64,000 bases of DNA from Haberlea rhodopensis. Taxonomy: Eukaryota; Streptophyta; Magnoliopsida; Lamiales; Gesneriaceae. The notes below the pieces were generated by a model that was given only the letters and a program-made list of their open reading frames with translations, made no database searches and was not told the origin of the DNA. Shown piece by piece: positions 33,761-44,143 of the stretch (positions are counted from its first letter, which is position 1; every line of letters begins with the position of its first letter). The translations under genes and the position numbers were made by a program. The stretch covers positions 17,178-81,177 of the forward strand of contig CAJQUN010001291.1 of the NCBI GenBank assembly GCA_907163345.1, written 5' to 3'.

Positions 33761-34957
33761 TATGTCAACAAGTGAAAGCTGAGCATAAGAGACCCGGAGG
33801 ACTTCTCCAACCTTTGGAAATCCCGGAATGGAAATGGGATCACATCTCCATGGATTTTGTCGTGGGACTACCAAAGTCCAAGCAGAGCCATGACGGAATA
33901 TGGGTAATTGTTGATAGACTAACCAAATCAGCACACTTTCTACCTGTCCGTATGAACTACAACTTGGACAAATTGGCAACTCTATATATGGACAATATAG
34001 TGAGATTGCATGGAGTCCCAGTGAGCATACTATCGGACCGAGATCCCAGATTCGTGTCGCGTTTCTGGAAAAGCTTTCAGCAAGCTATGGGAAGTAAGGT
34101 AACTCTTAGCACGGCTTATCACCCACAAACTGATGGCCAGACGGAGAGCACTATCCAAACCCTCGAAGACATGCTAAGAGCTTGTGTATTGGATTTTACT
34201 GCAAATTGGAGCGAACTATTACCTCTAGTCGAGTTTGCTTACAATAACAGCTATCATAGTAGCATTGGGATGGCGCCATACGAAGCACTCTATGGGCGCA
34301 AATGCCGATCACCCTTATACTGGGATGAAGTAGGAGAAAGAGCTATCACAGGACCAGAGTTAGTACAAGCTACTACTGACAAGATAGCCATCATCAGAGA
34401 TAGGCTCAAGACAGCCCAGGACCGACAGAAAAGTTGGGCTGATTTGAAAAGGAGACCAGTGGATATCGAGATCGGTGAAAAGGTCTACGTAAAGATTTCA
34501 CCAATGAAAGGAGTGATTAGATTTGACAAAAAGGGAAAGTTGAACCCAAGATATGTGGGACCATTTGAAGTTCTAGAAAAGGTGGGAACGTTAGCATATA
34601 AAATAGCACTACCGCCAAATCTGTCGAGAATTTACAATGTCTTCCACGTATCACAACTAAGGAAGTACATTGCCGACCCAAGTCATGTACTTGAAGCAGA
34701 ACCCCTAGTAACTCAAGGGAACTTAGACGAGACATTGAATTACGAAGAAATCCCAATCCGTATTCTGGATACCAAGGACCAAGTTCTGAGAAGACGGACA
34801 ATTCCATACGTCAAAGTCCAATGGTCAAACCATACGGAAAGAGAAGCTACTTGGGAAATGGAAGAATCAATGCGGGAGAAATATCCCTATCTTTTTCATG
34901 ATCAAGCTGACTCGAGTTTCGAGGACGAAACTTCCAATAAGGAGGGAGGGATGTAAA
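33761..34957 (+). pseudogene. Gypsy integrase core and chromodomain, separated by stop/frameshift
   Basis: The integrase continues in another frame, with DHISMDFVVGLPKS (first catalytic Asp in MDF, about 33850), DRDPRFVSRFWKSF (second Asp, about 34036) and the Glu in TDGQTESTIQTLED (about 34141). The GKKGKLNPRYVGPFEV-type C-terminal segment and a chromodomain-like end (YVKVQWSNHTEREATWE, about 34807) follow. The chromodomain places it among chromoviruses. The break at 33755-33775 removes the zinc-finger cysteines, so a working integrase is unlikely. Confidence 0.88.
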
Positions 34958-36806
34958 AACCCGGATTTGAGGTTATCCAACATTGGAGGTAGTTGTGGCA
35001 AGTCAAACTTTTTTTTTAATTAACTAAAATTATATTGGATTAGAGTTTAACTAGAACTCCAATTAATTTAAATAGAATAACTAAGTGTTTTAGTGGATGT
35101 CCAATTCTTGATAGATGATGTACCACTTCTTCAAAACTCTAGCCAAGGGATACCAAGATTTTCTAATGACTACCAAGAGTCCCAAACCATCATGATTTGG
35201 TTCGAACCAAATCAACCCTTGTAAGTTAAGGATTCCGTTGCCATACAACTCGAGATTTCCAAGATATGGCCTTCGAAAAATCTGAATTTATTGAACACAA
35301 TCTGCACAGATTTGATCCCCTATATTTTGAGTTAGAGTCCAACCCAAACACCTCAACTTGGCCTCCACTTTTGCCTATAAATAGAGCCAGCTTTGGCAGC
35401 ACTTTCACATCACAAGCCAACCCTTCTCAGCCTTTAAAATCGAGAACAAGCCATCTCCTTCCAGCCATAAAAATCGAGAAGATAAACCCACGGCTTCTGT
35501 CATCTGTTTCTGTCCAACAATTCGAAAATTTCCAGCATCTGTTTCAGTCCCTTTCTGTCATCAATCTGTCCAGATTTTGTTACCAAAGTTCGATAGTGTT
35601 CCAGCCTATAAATTCGACGATAACCCTCACTCCCAAGCCGTGACTTGCTCGTCTGTTTCCAGAATCTGTCCGAGTTAGTCCAGCAAACAATCACCGAGAG
35701 ATCAAGCCATAGTTGTTGCGTCCCTTACTTCGATATTCCTTCAACCAAAGCCGTTACTCGCTTTTCCAGTTTCTGTTCGATTGAAAGCAACTATAACCAA
35801 GCCAAGTTTCAACATTTAAACCATCGAAGTGCAACCAAGATTCTGTTTAAGCAATCTGTTCGAATTCCAGAAATTGGTTCAAGTTTTGGACACCCTTTTC
35901 GTGTTGTTCAAGAGCCAAGGAGATAAGAATTCAAGTGTGTCATACCTTTGATCAATCAAGCACGATACCAAGCACTGTAAGTGGGCTTTTGTTATATATA
36001 TTCGTTTCGTTTTCTAAAAATCATATAGTATGTTTTGAAATCCCAATCGATATGTATTATGTTCAAATTATGAAAGTATATTTTGTAAGCACGCTAAACT
36101 CGAAATCTAATTGGATTTGGATCCCCATGACCCTGATGAGGTGGGGTGTAACCGCTAAAAGAACCTTATACGGTGGTAATCCGTTGTTTCTGGATTATCC
36201 AGACCCTTTATTCGTGGGTTAGCCGATGTTATGACCTCATCTCTAGGAGGGTTAAGTCTGGAGACTGATATCAGTACCAAGAAGAGAGTAGAATGCTTTA
36301 CTGTGCTTAAGTATATGAAAATTATGAAACGATATGTTATGTCATGGCTCGTAAGGGCAAATCAAGTATGTTAAGATACATTCATATCGGTTTATGCAAG
36401 TTTTATGATCCAAGTTTATGAAAATTATGTATATGTATGATATCGATTGTCCCCCACTTGCTGAGTGTTTTCCAAAGCACTCAACCCTTACTCTACATCC
36501 CCAGATAAAGCCGAAGAAGAATTAGAGCAAGAAGAAGAGCACCAATTTTGGGGTTGGTGAAATCAAGTCCGCTGCGTAGATCAAGATCTTTTATGTTTTC
36601 AAGTTTTCCAGTTTTAAGACAATTTTAATTATTCAGTTGTTAAGTTTTTAATTCCGTATTCTTCTATTCATTGTAAAGACAATGGTTTTCATTTTTATGG
36701 AAAAAGACTGGCTTTTCAATTGTTATGATATTACGAGGCTTATTGGTTTCCTAGTTGTAATGGAAATCAATGCCGGTGTTATTGACCCCGGTCTCGGGGC
36801 GTGACA
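34952..36806 (+). repeat. 3' LTR of the Gypsy element
   Basis: 1855 bp, nearly identical to 28719-30574. Differences seen include TTCAATTC/TCCAATTC, CTCTTCTG/CTCGTCTG and CTGATGCGG/CTGATGAGG. It is preceded by the polypurine tract AAGGAGGGAGGGA. Confidence 0.93.
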
Positions 36807-36922
36807 AGAGGAGTGCTTACCACTTTAGCATTATTCATGTCAAAACGTTGAAGTACCTTCTCAATGTACTTTTGTTGAGACAACCACAATTTATTATTCT
36901 TTCTATCACGAGTGATCCCAAC
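36807..36922. repeat. 158-bp target duplication, right copy (first part)
   Basis: It repeats 28561-28676 immediately after the Gypsy 3' LTR. It is interrupted after ATCCCAAC by the hAT element and resumes at 40375-40416. The left copy has no hAT and no excision footprint at the same site. Confidence 0.85.
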
Positions 36923-37031
36923 CTAAGTCACATAAGCCCGGTGCGCGTGCGCGTGCGGATGCGGATGCGGATGCGCGAGTGCGTCAATTTTCAAAAAAAC
37001 TGAGAGCGGGTGCGCCGTAATGCGCCTATTA

Positions 37032-37035
<4 letters not shown>

Positions 37036-37105
<70 letters not shown>
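37036..37105. repeat. TA dinucleotide microsatellite inside the hAT
   Basis: About 35 TA units lie between the transposase stop and the left hAT end. It is likely to vary in length between individuals. Confidence 0.9.
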
Positions 37106-37107
<2 letters not shown>

Positions 37108-37318
37108 GTTAAATAAAATTAAACATATCTATTTAACATAATTTAGATCATTCTTATGTCATTTACAATATAAAATTCTTAACAAAATATTATATTCCAT
37201 ATCTGCCTGAAGAGCTATATGCAGTGTCATTAACAAAAAAACACACTGCAACATATTTGACTTGACTTAATAATCACAAAATAACTACATTCCAATCAAA
37301 AAATCACTTGGGATTAAA

Positions 37319-39358
37319 CTAATCTGCATGAAGAGCTATATGCTCTTCATCTTCAATAGCCTCCAAATCTCTTTCAAGACAATCTTCGTATGTATTGCGA
37401 TCCCAGTTCTTGAATGACTTTTCATAGTCTTCATCATACCTTGTCAAGATACGGTTGTTGTAATGAACATAAACCAATGATTCAGCTCGATCGGAATTAA
37501 GCTTGTTTCTTCTAACACTATGAATGAAACTATAGGAACTCCATACCCTTTCTGCACAAGAGCTATTTACCGTTTGAGAGAGCACTTTAATAGCAAGGCG
37601 ATAGAGATGCGGAGCAGCAACACCATACAAGTTCCACCAATCAATCGAGTTCATAGTTCCCCTATCTTCAATAGCTTCAGCTCTAGCAAAAACACCTTTA
37701 TTAGAAGTGAATTCACTAAGTTGTTTGCGAACCAATGATGCATCTTGTGCATTTGCAAGCTTTCTGATAGCATCTAAATAGACACTTTGCACAAAGGGGT
37801 CTGCATGAGGCTTGATTCTTTCCACGTTGCCAGGACCAAGAGTTTTAAACCAAACCTCTGAATAATAATACGGGTTAAGCACATAGGCAAGTGTATGCAA
37901 TGGCAAATTCATTCTTCCCCACCTTGTCATGACAAAAGCTTCAATTTCATTACCCAATTCAAAGTGCTCAGACAATGTTTCCTTTATAATACCTAGCATT
38001 TCCTCCATTCCTTTGTACACTTCACCAATTACAGCTTTGTCAGAATCACAAAAACGAATCATTTTCCAAATTGGTTTTGTGAAAGATATTACAAATTTCA
38101 CATCTTTCCAGAAGTCTTCATCTAGTATAATCTTTCTAACTTCATCATGAGCTAATTTAGATCTCGATGTTCCTTTTCTAATTTCATCCCATTCATCATT
38201 CAAAACCATGGCAATTAAGGAATTTCTCAAGTTATTAAGTCGCTCTATCACCACATAATGATGACCAAATCTAGTCTTCTTGACTTGAATCACTTGAAGA
38301 TGAGAAAACTTTCTGAAAATATGCAACACAAAGCTATGATTTCTAATGTAATTGATAACTTCTTTCACCTTGTTGTAACAAACACCAACAAAAGCCAAGG
38401 ATGGGGATGATGATGTTGCAATATCTTTCATCAAAAGACTCAATGTATGTGCCATGCAACCAGACCAAAAAACATGAGGCAACCTATCCATAACAATGTC
38501 TCCAGCCGCCTTACAATTTGATGCATTATCAGTAAGTATCTGAACAACATTATACTTCCCAACATTTTCAATAACTTTGAATAAGATATCACTTATATAA
38601 GTAGCAGTTTTTTCATCCCCAGAAGAGTCTATGGCTGTTATAAAAATGGGCTTACCTCCACAAACGGCCAATACATTGATTAGAGGCTGATTTCGAACAT
38701 TTGACCATCCATCAGAGACAATTGAGACTCCATATTCAGGCCAATCTCGCTTTAGTATTGCCAAATTATTATCTACTGTCATATTCTCCTTGTCAAGCAA
38801 AGTTGTTCTAAATTTTTCTGAACTTGGTGCTTTGTAGCCTCTGGGAGCTTCATTAATAGCTTTTACTGCATCCATCCAAAAAGGAGACCTTGCCACATTA
38901 AAAGAAATCCCACAGCTGTAGAAGAATCTTGCAATTCTTGTATCTGTTTCATCTCTTGCGGACATCTTGAACATCACCTTGACAACATTAGCATCAGTTC
39001 GTTGCTTTTTTTCAGGTGGGATAGTCTCTTTTGTATTAAATATGCTTCTTTTGCGCAACTGTCCTCCAAACATGTTCCTAGCTTCTTCTTCTTCTTGTTT
39101 CAATCTTTGTCTCTCACTTGTTGATATCTTAGAGCACAAAACTATTCCTCTGACCTTCTCTCCTTCCTTCAAGCCAATCAAGTGTGCTCTAATTCGAGAA
39201 TAAGATCCTGTGTATGCATCTTCTCTGCAACGAAAATTACATATCCATTTGCTCTCTTTTTTATTTCCAACTGCAGTAACATACTTCTTTAATGGAGTTG
39301 CAGTAATATCATCACTAGTTCCAGCAGAAGTTTCTTCACCTTGATGACTTTCACTCAT
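37319..39358 (-). CDS. hAT transposase (BED finger, DUF659, hAT dimerisation)
   Basis: A 679-residue open frame without interruption, near the normal size for plant DUF659-type hAT transposases, which cut and paste the element through its termini. A BED-like zinc finger lies at about 38-75 (W38, C40, C44, H59, C75). A DUF659 region follows with DGW (216-218, first catalytic Asp) and TDNAS (276-280, second Asp). Then come the C-x2-H segment CMAHTLSLL (301-309), RW (479-480), and the hAT C-terminal dimerisation domain (about 573-640) with CAERVWSS, whose Glu603 is the likely third acidic residue. Just upstream, GATTTCAG is a possible 3' splice site of a leader intron. The spacing of the first BED cysteines (C-x3-C) is slightly unusual. 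No inactivating lesion is visible. Confidence 0.93.
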   Translation of the reverse strand: MSESHQGEETSAGTSDDITATPLKKYVTAVGNKKESKWICNFRCREDAYTGSYSRIRAHLIGLKEGEKVRGIVLCSKISTSERQRLKQEEEEARNMFGGQLRKRSIFNTKETIPPEKKQRTDANVVKVMFKMSARDETDTRIARFFYSCGISFNVARSPFWMDAVKAINEAPRGYKAPSSEKFRTTLLDKENMTVDNNLAILKRDWPEYGVSIVSDGWSNVRNQPLINVLAVCGGKPIFITAIDSSGDEKTATYISDILFKVIENVGKYNVVQILTDNASNCKAAGDIVMDRLPHVFWSGCMAHTLSLLMKDIATSSSPSLAFVGVCYNKVKEVINYIRNHSFVLHIFRKFSHLQVIQVKKTRFGHHYVVIERLNNLRNSLIAMVLNDEWDEIRKGTSRSKLAHDEVRKIILDEDFWKDVKFVISFTKPIWKMIRFCDSDKAVIGEVYKGMEEMLGIIKETLSEHFELGNEIEAFVMTRWGRMNLPLHTLAYVLNPYYYSEVWFKTLGPGNVERIKPHADPFVQSVYLDAIRKLANAQDASLVRKQLSEFTSNKGVFARAEAIEDRGTMNSIDWWNLYGVAAPHLYRLAIKVLSQTVNSSCAERVWSSYSFIHSVRRNKLNSDRAESLVYVHYNNRILTRYDEDYEKSFKNWDRNTYEDCLERDLEAIEDEEHIALHAD

Positions 39359-40079
39359 TGTTCCATATCAAACCTGAAATCATTATCCTAAAATCAGTTA
39401 CAGTACATTATATAGCTTACTAAGTAAAGTACTTAAGAAAATATCAAGCGAATCAACTATACATATTGCACGTTCATGCTCTCTGGGAGCAGCTAATAAC
39501 ATCCATATATCAAAATAGGTGGCTAATTTTTTTTTAATCCAACATTGTCAAACAGATTTAATTCTAAATCATAGCACAACTGAAATAATTGCATGTTTAT
39601 CGGCTAGTAGCAAAACTGAAATATGTACATGTTTATCAAGAAAACCAAATGCAACAAAATCTTCAGCATTCCTTCATCTACATCCAACATAGAAAACACG
39701 AAGGAAAAGAAAGAAAATAGGAAGGAAAGTAGACGAACCAGCCGTGCAAGAATATACTTACGGGTTCAGCAGCAACAGGCAGAAAGATTTCGCGAAGTGC
39801 GATTGTGAGTCGAAGGAGGCGGAGAGGCGGAGAGGCGGTGTACCGATGAGAGTGAGTCGAAGGACGCGGAGAGGCGGTGTACCGATGAGAGTGAATCGCG
39901 AAGTGCGATTGTGAGAAGTTCGATTGCGAAGTGGGTCTGGCCGTCTGGGGAAGAAGAAATTGGGTTGGGGGGGAATGAGGATTAGGGTTAAATCGAATAA
40001 CCTTTGTTTTTAATATTAAATTTTTGAGTCAAAGTGTCAAACATTGACCAGAAACTTTTTCAATAAAAAATAAGAGTTA

Positions 40080-40345
40080 TCAAGCTTTTAATTCGCAAGT
40101 TCGCAGCTTTTAATTCGTAAGTCGCGAACTTTAAAAACTTAAAGCGCGGTTTCTAAAACTTAAAGTCGCGACTTCATCTTCCTAAAGTCGTGAACTGTAA
40201 AAATTAAGATCGCGATTTACGTTACCTTAAGTCGCGAATTACTAAACCTTAAGTCGCGAATTAAGAAAACTTAAGTCGTCCTAATGCGTCGCACGCGCAC
40301 CCGATGCGTCAGATCGCGACCGGAGCGCCAGTGCGTGAAGGTGGG
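40080..40345. repeat. Subterminal repeats at the right (5') end of the hAT
   Basis: At least five variants of a CTTAA-(A)GTCGCGA motif lie between 40090 and 40280, for example AACTTAAAGTCGCGACTT and CCTTAAGTCGCGAATT. GCGT/ACGC-rich sequence follows to about 40345. The left end has GCGTGCG/GATGCG repeats at 36943-36985. Such repeats are typical transposase-binding sites in hAT elements. Confidence 0.6.
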
Positions 40346-40366
40346 TAGGAGGATTATGTGACTTAG

Positions 40367-43168
40367 ATCCCAACTCCAAGAATTTGATTTGCTGGTCGAA
40401 AGCTTTCATTGCAAAAGATTTAGATAGCTCATTCTTCAACCTGTCAATCCGCAAAGAATTTTGAGCAACAATAAGCATATAATCAACATAAGGCAATAAA
40501 ATGATAAAATCATTATCAAAGAATCTCTGCATAAATACACAGTGATCATATGCAATCTTTCTGAAGTTCAATTGAGTCATAACATGCTCAAACCTCTTAT
40601 ACCATTGTCTAGGAGCTTGCTTTAAACCATACAAGCTTTTATTTAACTTGCAGACATAAAAATTCCTTTCCTTTCACCAAAAAACCATCACGTTGCTCCA
40701 TATAAAACTCTTCCTCTAGATCACTATGTAGAAAAACAGATTTTACATCCATGCTCAATCTCCAAATCAAGACTGGCTGCCAAACTCAGAACAGTTCGAA
40801 TTGATGACATCTTTACAATTTGTGAAAAATTTTCTCTAAAATCAATCCCCTTGTTTCTCACCAATACCCTTAATAACTGACCTGGCTTTATATCGTGGGT
40901 GAGATGTATTTTCATCATGCTTTACCCAGTAAATCCATCGATTCTTCAATGTCTTTTTATCTTTCGGTAGCATGACAAGATAAATGTTTGATTTTCACAT
41001 AGAGAATCCATTTCTCTTTCGTTGCTTTGACTCACTCATCCTTATCGTTACGTTCCATTGCATCTTGGAAATCTTCTGGTTCTCCCCCATCAATCAAGAG
41101 TATATACTCATCGGGAGGATAACAAATGAGTGGTCTGCGATCTCTAGTAGATCTCCTTAGTTGAACTACAGGTTGTTCGATAGCATCATGTACCTGTTCA
41201 CCAACAACTTCATGTGATGGGACATCTACCTCTTCTGCAGTTTCATGGTATGTTTAACATCATTCCGAACCTCATCTGATTTTTAGTTTCAAATGCATTA
41301 GATATCTGTGTCATAGGAGCTGAGCTGAAATCTATCAATATGTTCAATGGTTTTATTTTCAATGAAAACTGCATCATGACTTCTAACAAGTTTCTTCTCA
41401 ATTGGATCATAGAATCTAGCAATAACCAATGAAGATACACTGTCTATTCTTGACAACCATCTTAGACCTTTTGTCTTTAGGTACATGTACAAAAGCCTTG
41501 CAACCAAATACCCTCAAATGTTTATAAGAGACATCTTTGCCATACCGAACCCTGTCAGGAACAGCAGCCTGCAATGCAACAGTAGGAGCCAAGTTGATTA
41601 CATGAGTAGCAGTATACAATGTCAGAAGGATACATACAACTTTGCTTCTGAAAGCAAACATTTAACTCTCTCCATCAATGTTATGTTCATCATTTCTGCC
41701 AAGCCATTTAACTGAGGAGTTTTAGGAGGTGTTTTCTGATGTCTGATGCCTTGCTGTCTGCAATACTCATCAAATGGTGCACAATATTCACCACCATTAT
41801 CAGTGCAAATGCATTTCAATTTCTTTCCTATAGTCTTACAGCGAAAGCCTGAAATTCTTTGAACACTCCAAACACCTGGTCTTTGGACTTCAAAGCATAA
41901 AACCAAAGATTTCTTGAATAATCATCAATGACAAAAACAAAGTAAAGTGCGGATGATGACTTTGAAAAGAAACTCTTTTATGTTTTCCAGCTAGACAATG
42001 AGCACATCGTTTTAACTCTGTATCTTTTAAACCAGAAAGTAGACATCTTTTAGCCAAACAATTAACTCCTATTTCACTCATGTGACCGAGTCTATTGTGC
42101 CATAATTAAGATAAATTTTCATATTTAATTACATTTATTGAACTACCGGAAATCAAAGCATGCATCAAATTCATACTGGAGCACTTCTTACCTCGAGCTA
42201 CAACCAATGAGCCTTTGGTGAGTTTCCAAAGCCCATCACAAAAAGTGTTGCCAAACTCATCATCATCCAATCTACCTGTAGAGATCAAATTCAAATGAAT
42301 ATCTGGGGCATGTCTGACATCTTCAAGTACCAATCTTGTACCGTTGTTTATAAGCAAACAATTCCAGTACCAATCACTTTTGATAAACAGTCATTACCCA
42401 TCTTCAATACTCCAAAGTCACTTGAAGTATAGACGAGAAGAATTCTTTCTTCGATGTAACATGGAAGGAAGCACTATTATCACATGGAAGGAAGCACTAT
42501 TATCAACTATTCAACTAGTTTCATGACAGACCAAATTAATCATATTTGCATCATAAACAATAACATGATCATCTGTAGTAGTGGTATCAACACGATCATT
42601 GTTACTGTCACCTTTCTTATATTTTCCCTTATCTTTCGTGTTTTCTTTCTGTGGTCGTCGATAATACTTCGTTATGTGTCTAGTGTACCCACAATTCTAA
42701 CACTTGACATTATCATATCTATTGGATTTACTTCTGCCTTTATATTTGTCTTTTGGACCCCTGCTTTTACTTCATCCCCTCTTTTCTGTAACCAAGATAT
42801 TTGACTGAGAAGTTTATGTACCTTGTGTTCTTCTTCTCATCTCTTCATTTAGAACACCGCTTTTTGCATACAATACCATTAGCAGTTGAATTAGTTAGTG
42901 AAACACGAAAATTCTCCCAAGATTCAGGTAAAGCATTAAGCAACCAGAGTCCCTGGATTTCATCATCAAACTTTACTCTCATTCCAACAAGTTGATCAAA
43001 ACAACCCTGAAATTCATTCAAGAAATCAGATACTGAAGTTTCCATTCCTATCTTTGAGGCATACAACATTTCAAGCTTAGCCAATAGAGTTTTAGCATGT
43101 GTCTCATTCACAATATAATTCAAAATATTATCTTCTTCCCACTGCCGAATAAAACCACGTACTTGCAA
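40367..43168 (-). pseudogene. Copia gag-protease-integrase-reverse transcriptase, broken
   Basis: Reading on the minus strand: gag (43168-42845, UBN2-type, with FLNEFQGCFDQLVGM). A zinc knuckle near 42700 contains an in-frame stop (TGT TAG AAT TGT). Protease-region remains (42357-42106) include DVRHAPDIHLNLIS. The integrase zinc region and core (42081-41416) include TDNGGEYCAPF and HVPKDKRSKM. The start of reverse transcriptase (40918-40380) includes MYGLKQAPRQWYKRF, and a degraded DD box reads LLPYVDYMLIV where the family has YVDDMLI, so one catalytic Asp is changed. Frames shift repeatedly. The coding strand continues at 28718 beyond the nested insertions. Confidence 0.85.
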
Positions 43169-43374
43169 ATGCTATAACCCATTTTTCATCGCTTTTAGAT
43201 TATGGTTTTTAGTGGAAAAAAACTGGAAAACGTAACTTTTCCACAAATAGAAGATTTTTCATTTTTCATTTCCATTTATGATAATTAATCACATTCAAAC
43301 AAACCATCTTGCTCACTTTTCCTCATCATTCAAACAAGTTTAGCTCACACAATAACCAAGCTCTGGTACCACTT

Positions 43375-44005
43375 TGTTGGACAGGCTAAACAATAATTCC
43401 CAAAACATTAGGTATTTCTTCACCTATCAACCAAGCAATGAAAAACAAATATAGAACAACATATCATCAAGAACGATAACCAATGAACACTATACTTTTA
43501 ACTTGGAAAGCCACCTTCAAGGTGAAGAGTAAAAACCACGAGGCCTACGAGACCTAATCAAATCCACTATAATCAGATAGATGAGTTTACAACAGCAACA
43601 TCAACATAAAAGCTCTCAAATTTAGAGCAACAAATGATTCTCAACAATCAAGAACAAAAGTTTGGCAAGAAATCACCAAAAATGCGGCACTGTTCCAGCC
43701 ATGAGAACTATGACTCCGGAGCTCCGAAATTGATCTCCACCGTTCATAATAAAGTTCAACAAGTTCTAAAGGTGCTGTCCAAATTTCAGCGAAATCGGAC
43801 CACAAACGATCATCACATCAGATCTTTGTCTAAGAAAAATATGCCAAAAACATTTTGTGTTCGTTTTCTCACTGCATGTCTCTGTTCTAGATTTTCTCAT
43901 GTGCACGAACACTAATTGTGCTGCCAGCCAATAAGAAACAACATTGTTATACCTAATGGGCTTCACAAAAAAATGGGCATTTCTTAATTTATGCTGAACC
44001 CAACA
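43375..44005 (-). repeat. 5' LTR of the Copia element
   Basis: 631 bp with TG...CA ends (plus strand TGTTGGACAGG to GAACCCAACA). On the minus strand it is followed by TGGTACCAGAG (43361-43371), a slightly changed initiator-tRNA primer-binding site. The 5 bp beyond the LTR are ACATT; the other flank is lost with the truncated 3' LTR. Confidence 0.85.
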
Positions 44006-44143
44006 ACATTTATCATGAGGGTTGAATTGACTTTCTGAGTTAAACCATTCTCTTTGCGACCGGTTTTGCTTTATTGTTGTAATCTATCATATTTCTTGTG
44101 TTACCGGCTGATCATCACTTTTTTAAATAATAAGTCACCCAAG

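Larger units (their letters stand above)
28719..36806 (+). mobile_element. Gypsy chromovirus retrotransposon (Del/Tekay-like), young, defective
   Basis: An 8088-bp element with near-identical LTRs (28719-30574 and 34952-36806), a primer-binding site (30581-30593) and a polypurine tract (about 34940-34951). The internal region of 4377 bp is short. The N-terminal part of gag is missing, protease and integrase frames are broken, and reverse transcriptase/RNase H are intact. By eye the LTRs show roughly ten substitutions over about 1855 bp, pointing to recent insertion. The 5-bp flanks do not match (CAAAA, AGAGG); a 158-bp duplication flanks it instead. Confidence 0.92.
36923..40366 (-). mobile_element. 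hAT DNA transposon, apparently complete
   Basis: A 3444-bp element with perfect 13-bp terminal inverted repeats, CTAAGTCACATAA (36923-36935) and TTATGTGACTTAG (40354-40366). Exact 8-bp target duplications ATCCCAAC flank it (36915-36922 and 40367-40374). An 8-bp duplication is the hallmark of hAT elements. A single uninterrupted transposase frame lies on the minus strand, and both ends carry GC-rich subterminal repeats. Everything needed for an autonomous element seems present. Confidence 0.95.
27308..44005 (-). mobile_element. Degenerate Ty1/Copia retrotransposon split by nested insertions
   Basis: On the minus strand the order is 5' LTR (43375-44005), primer-binding site, gag, zinc knuckle, protease, integrase, reverse transcriptase, RNase H, polypurine tract and truncated 3' LTR (27308-27774). 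This is the canonical Copia order. Protein resemblance is to Tnt1/Tork-like elements. The body is interrupted by the Gypsy element (28719-36806) and the hAT element (36923-40366). Many stops and frameshifts make it inactive. Confidence 0.85.

Noticed and set aside
36130..36160. CTGATGAGG in the Gypsy 3' LTR as a ribozyme core
   Set aside because: The 5' LTR reads CTGATGCGG at this place and no pairing GAAA element is found.
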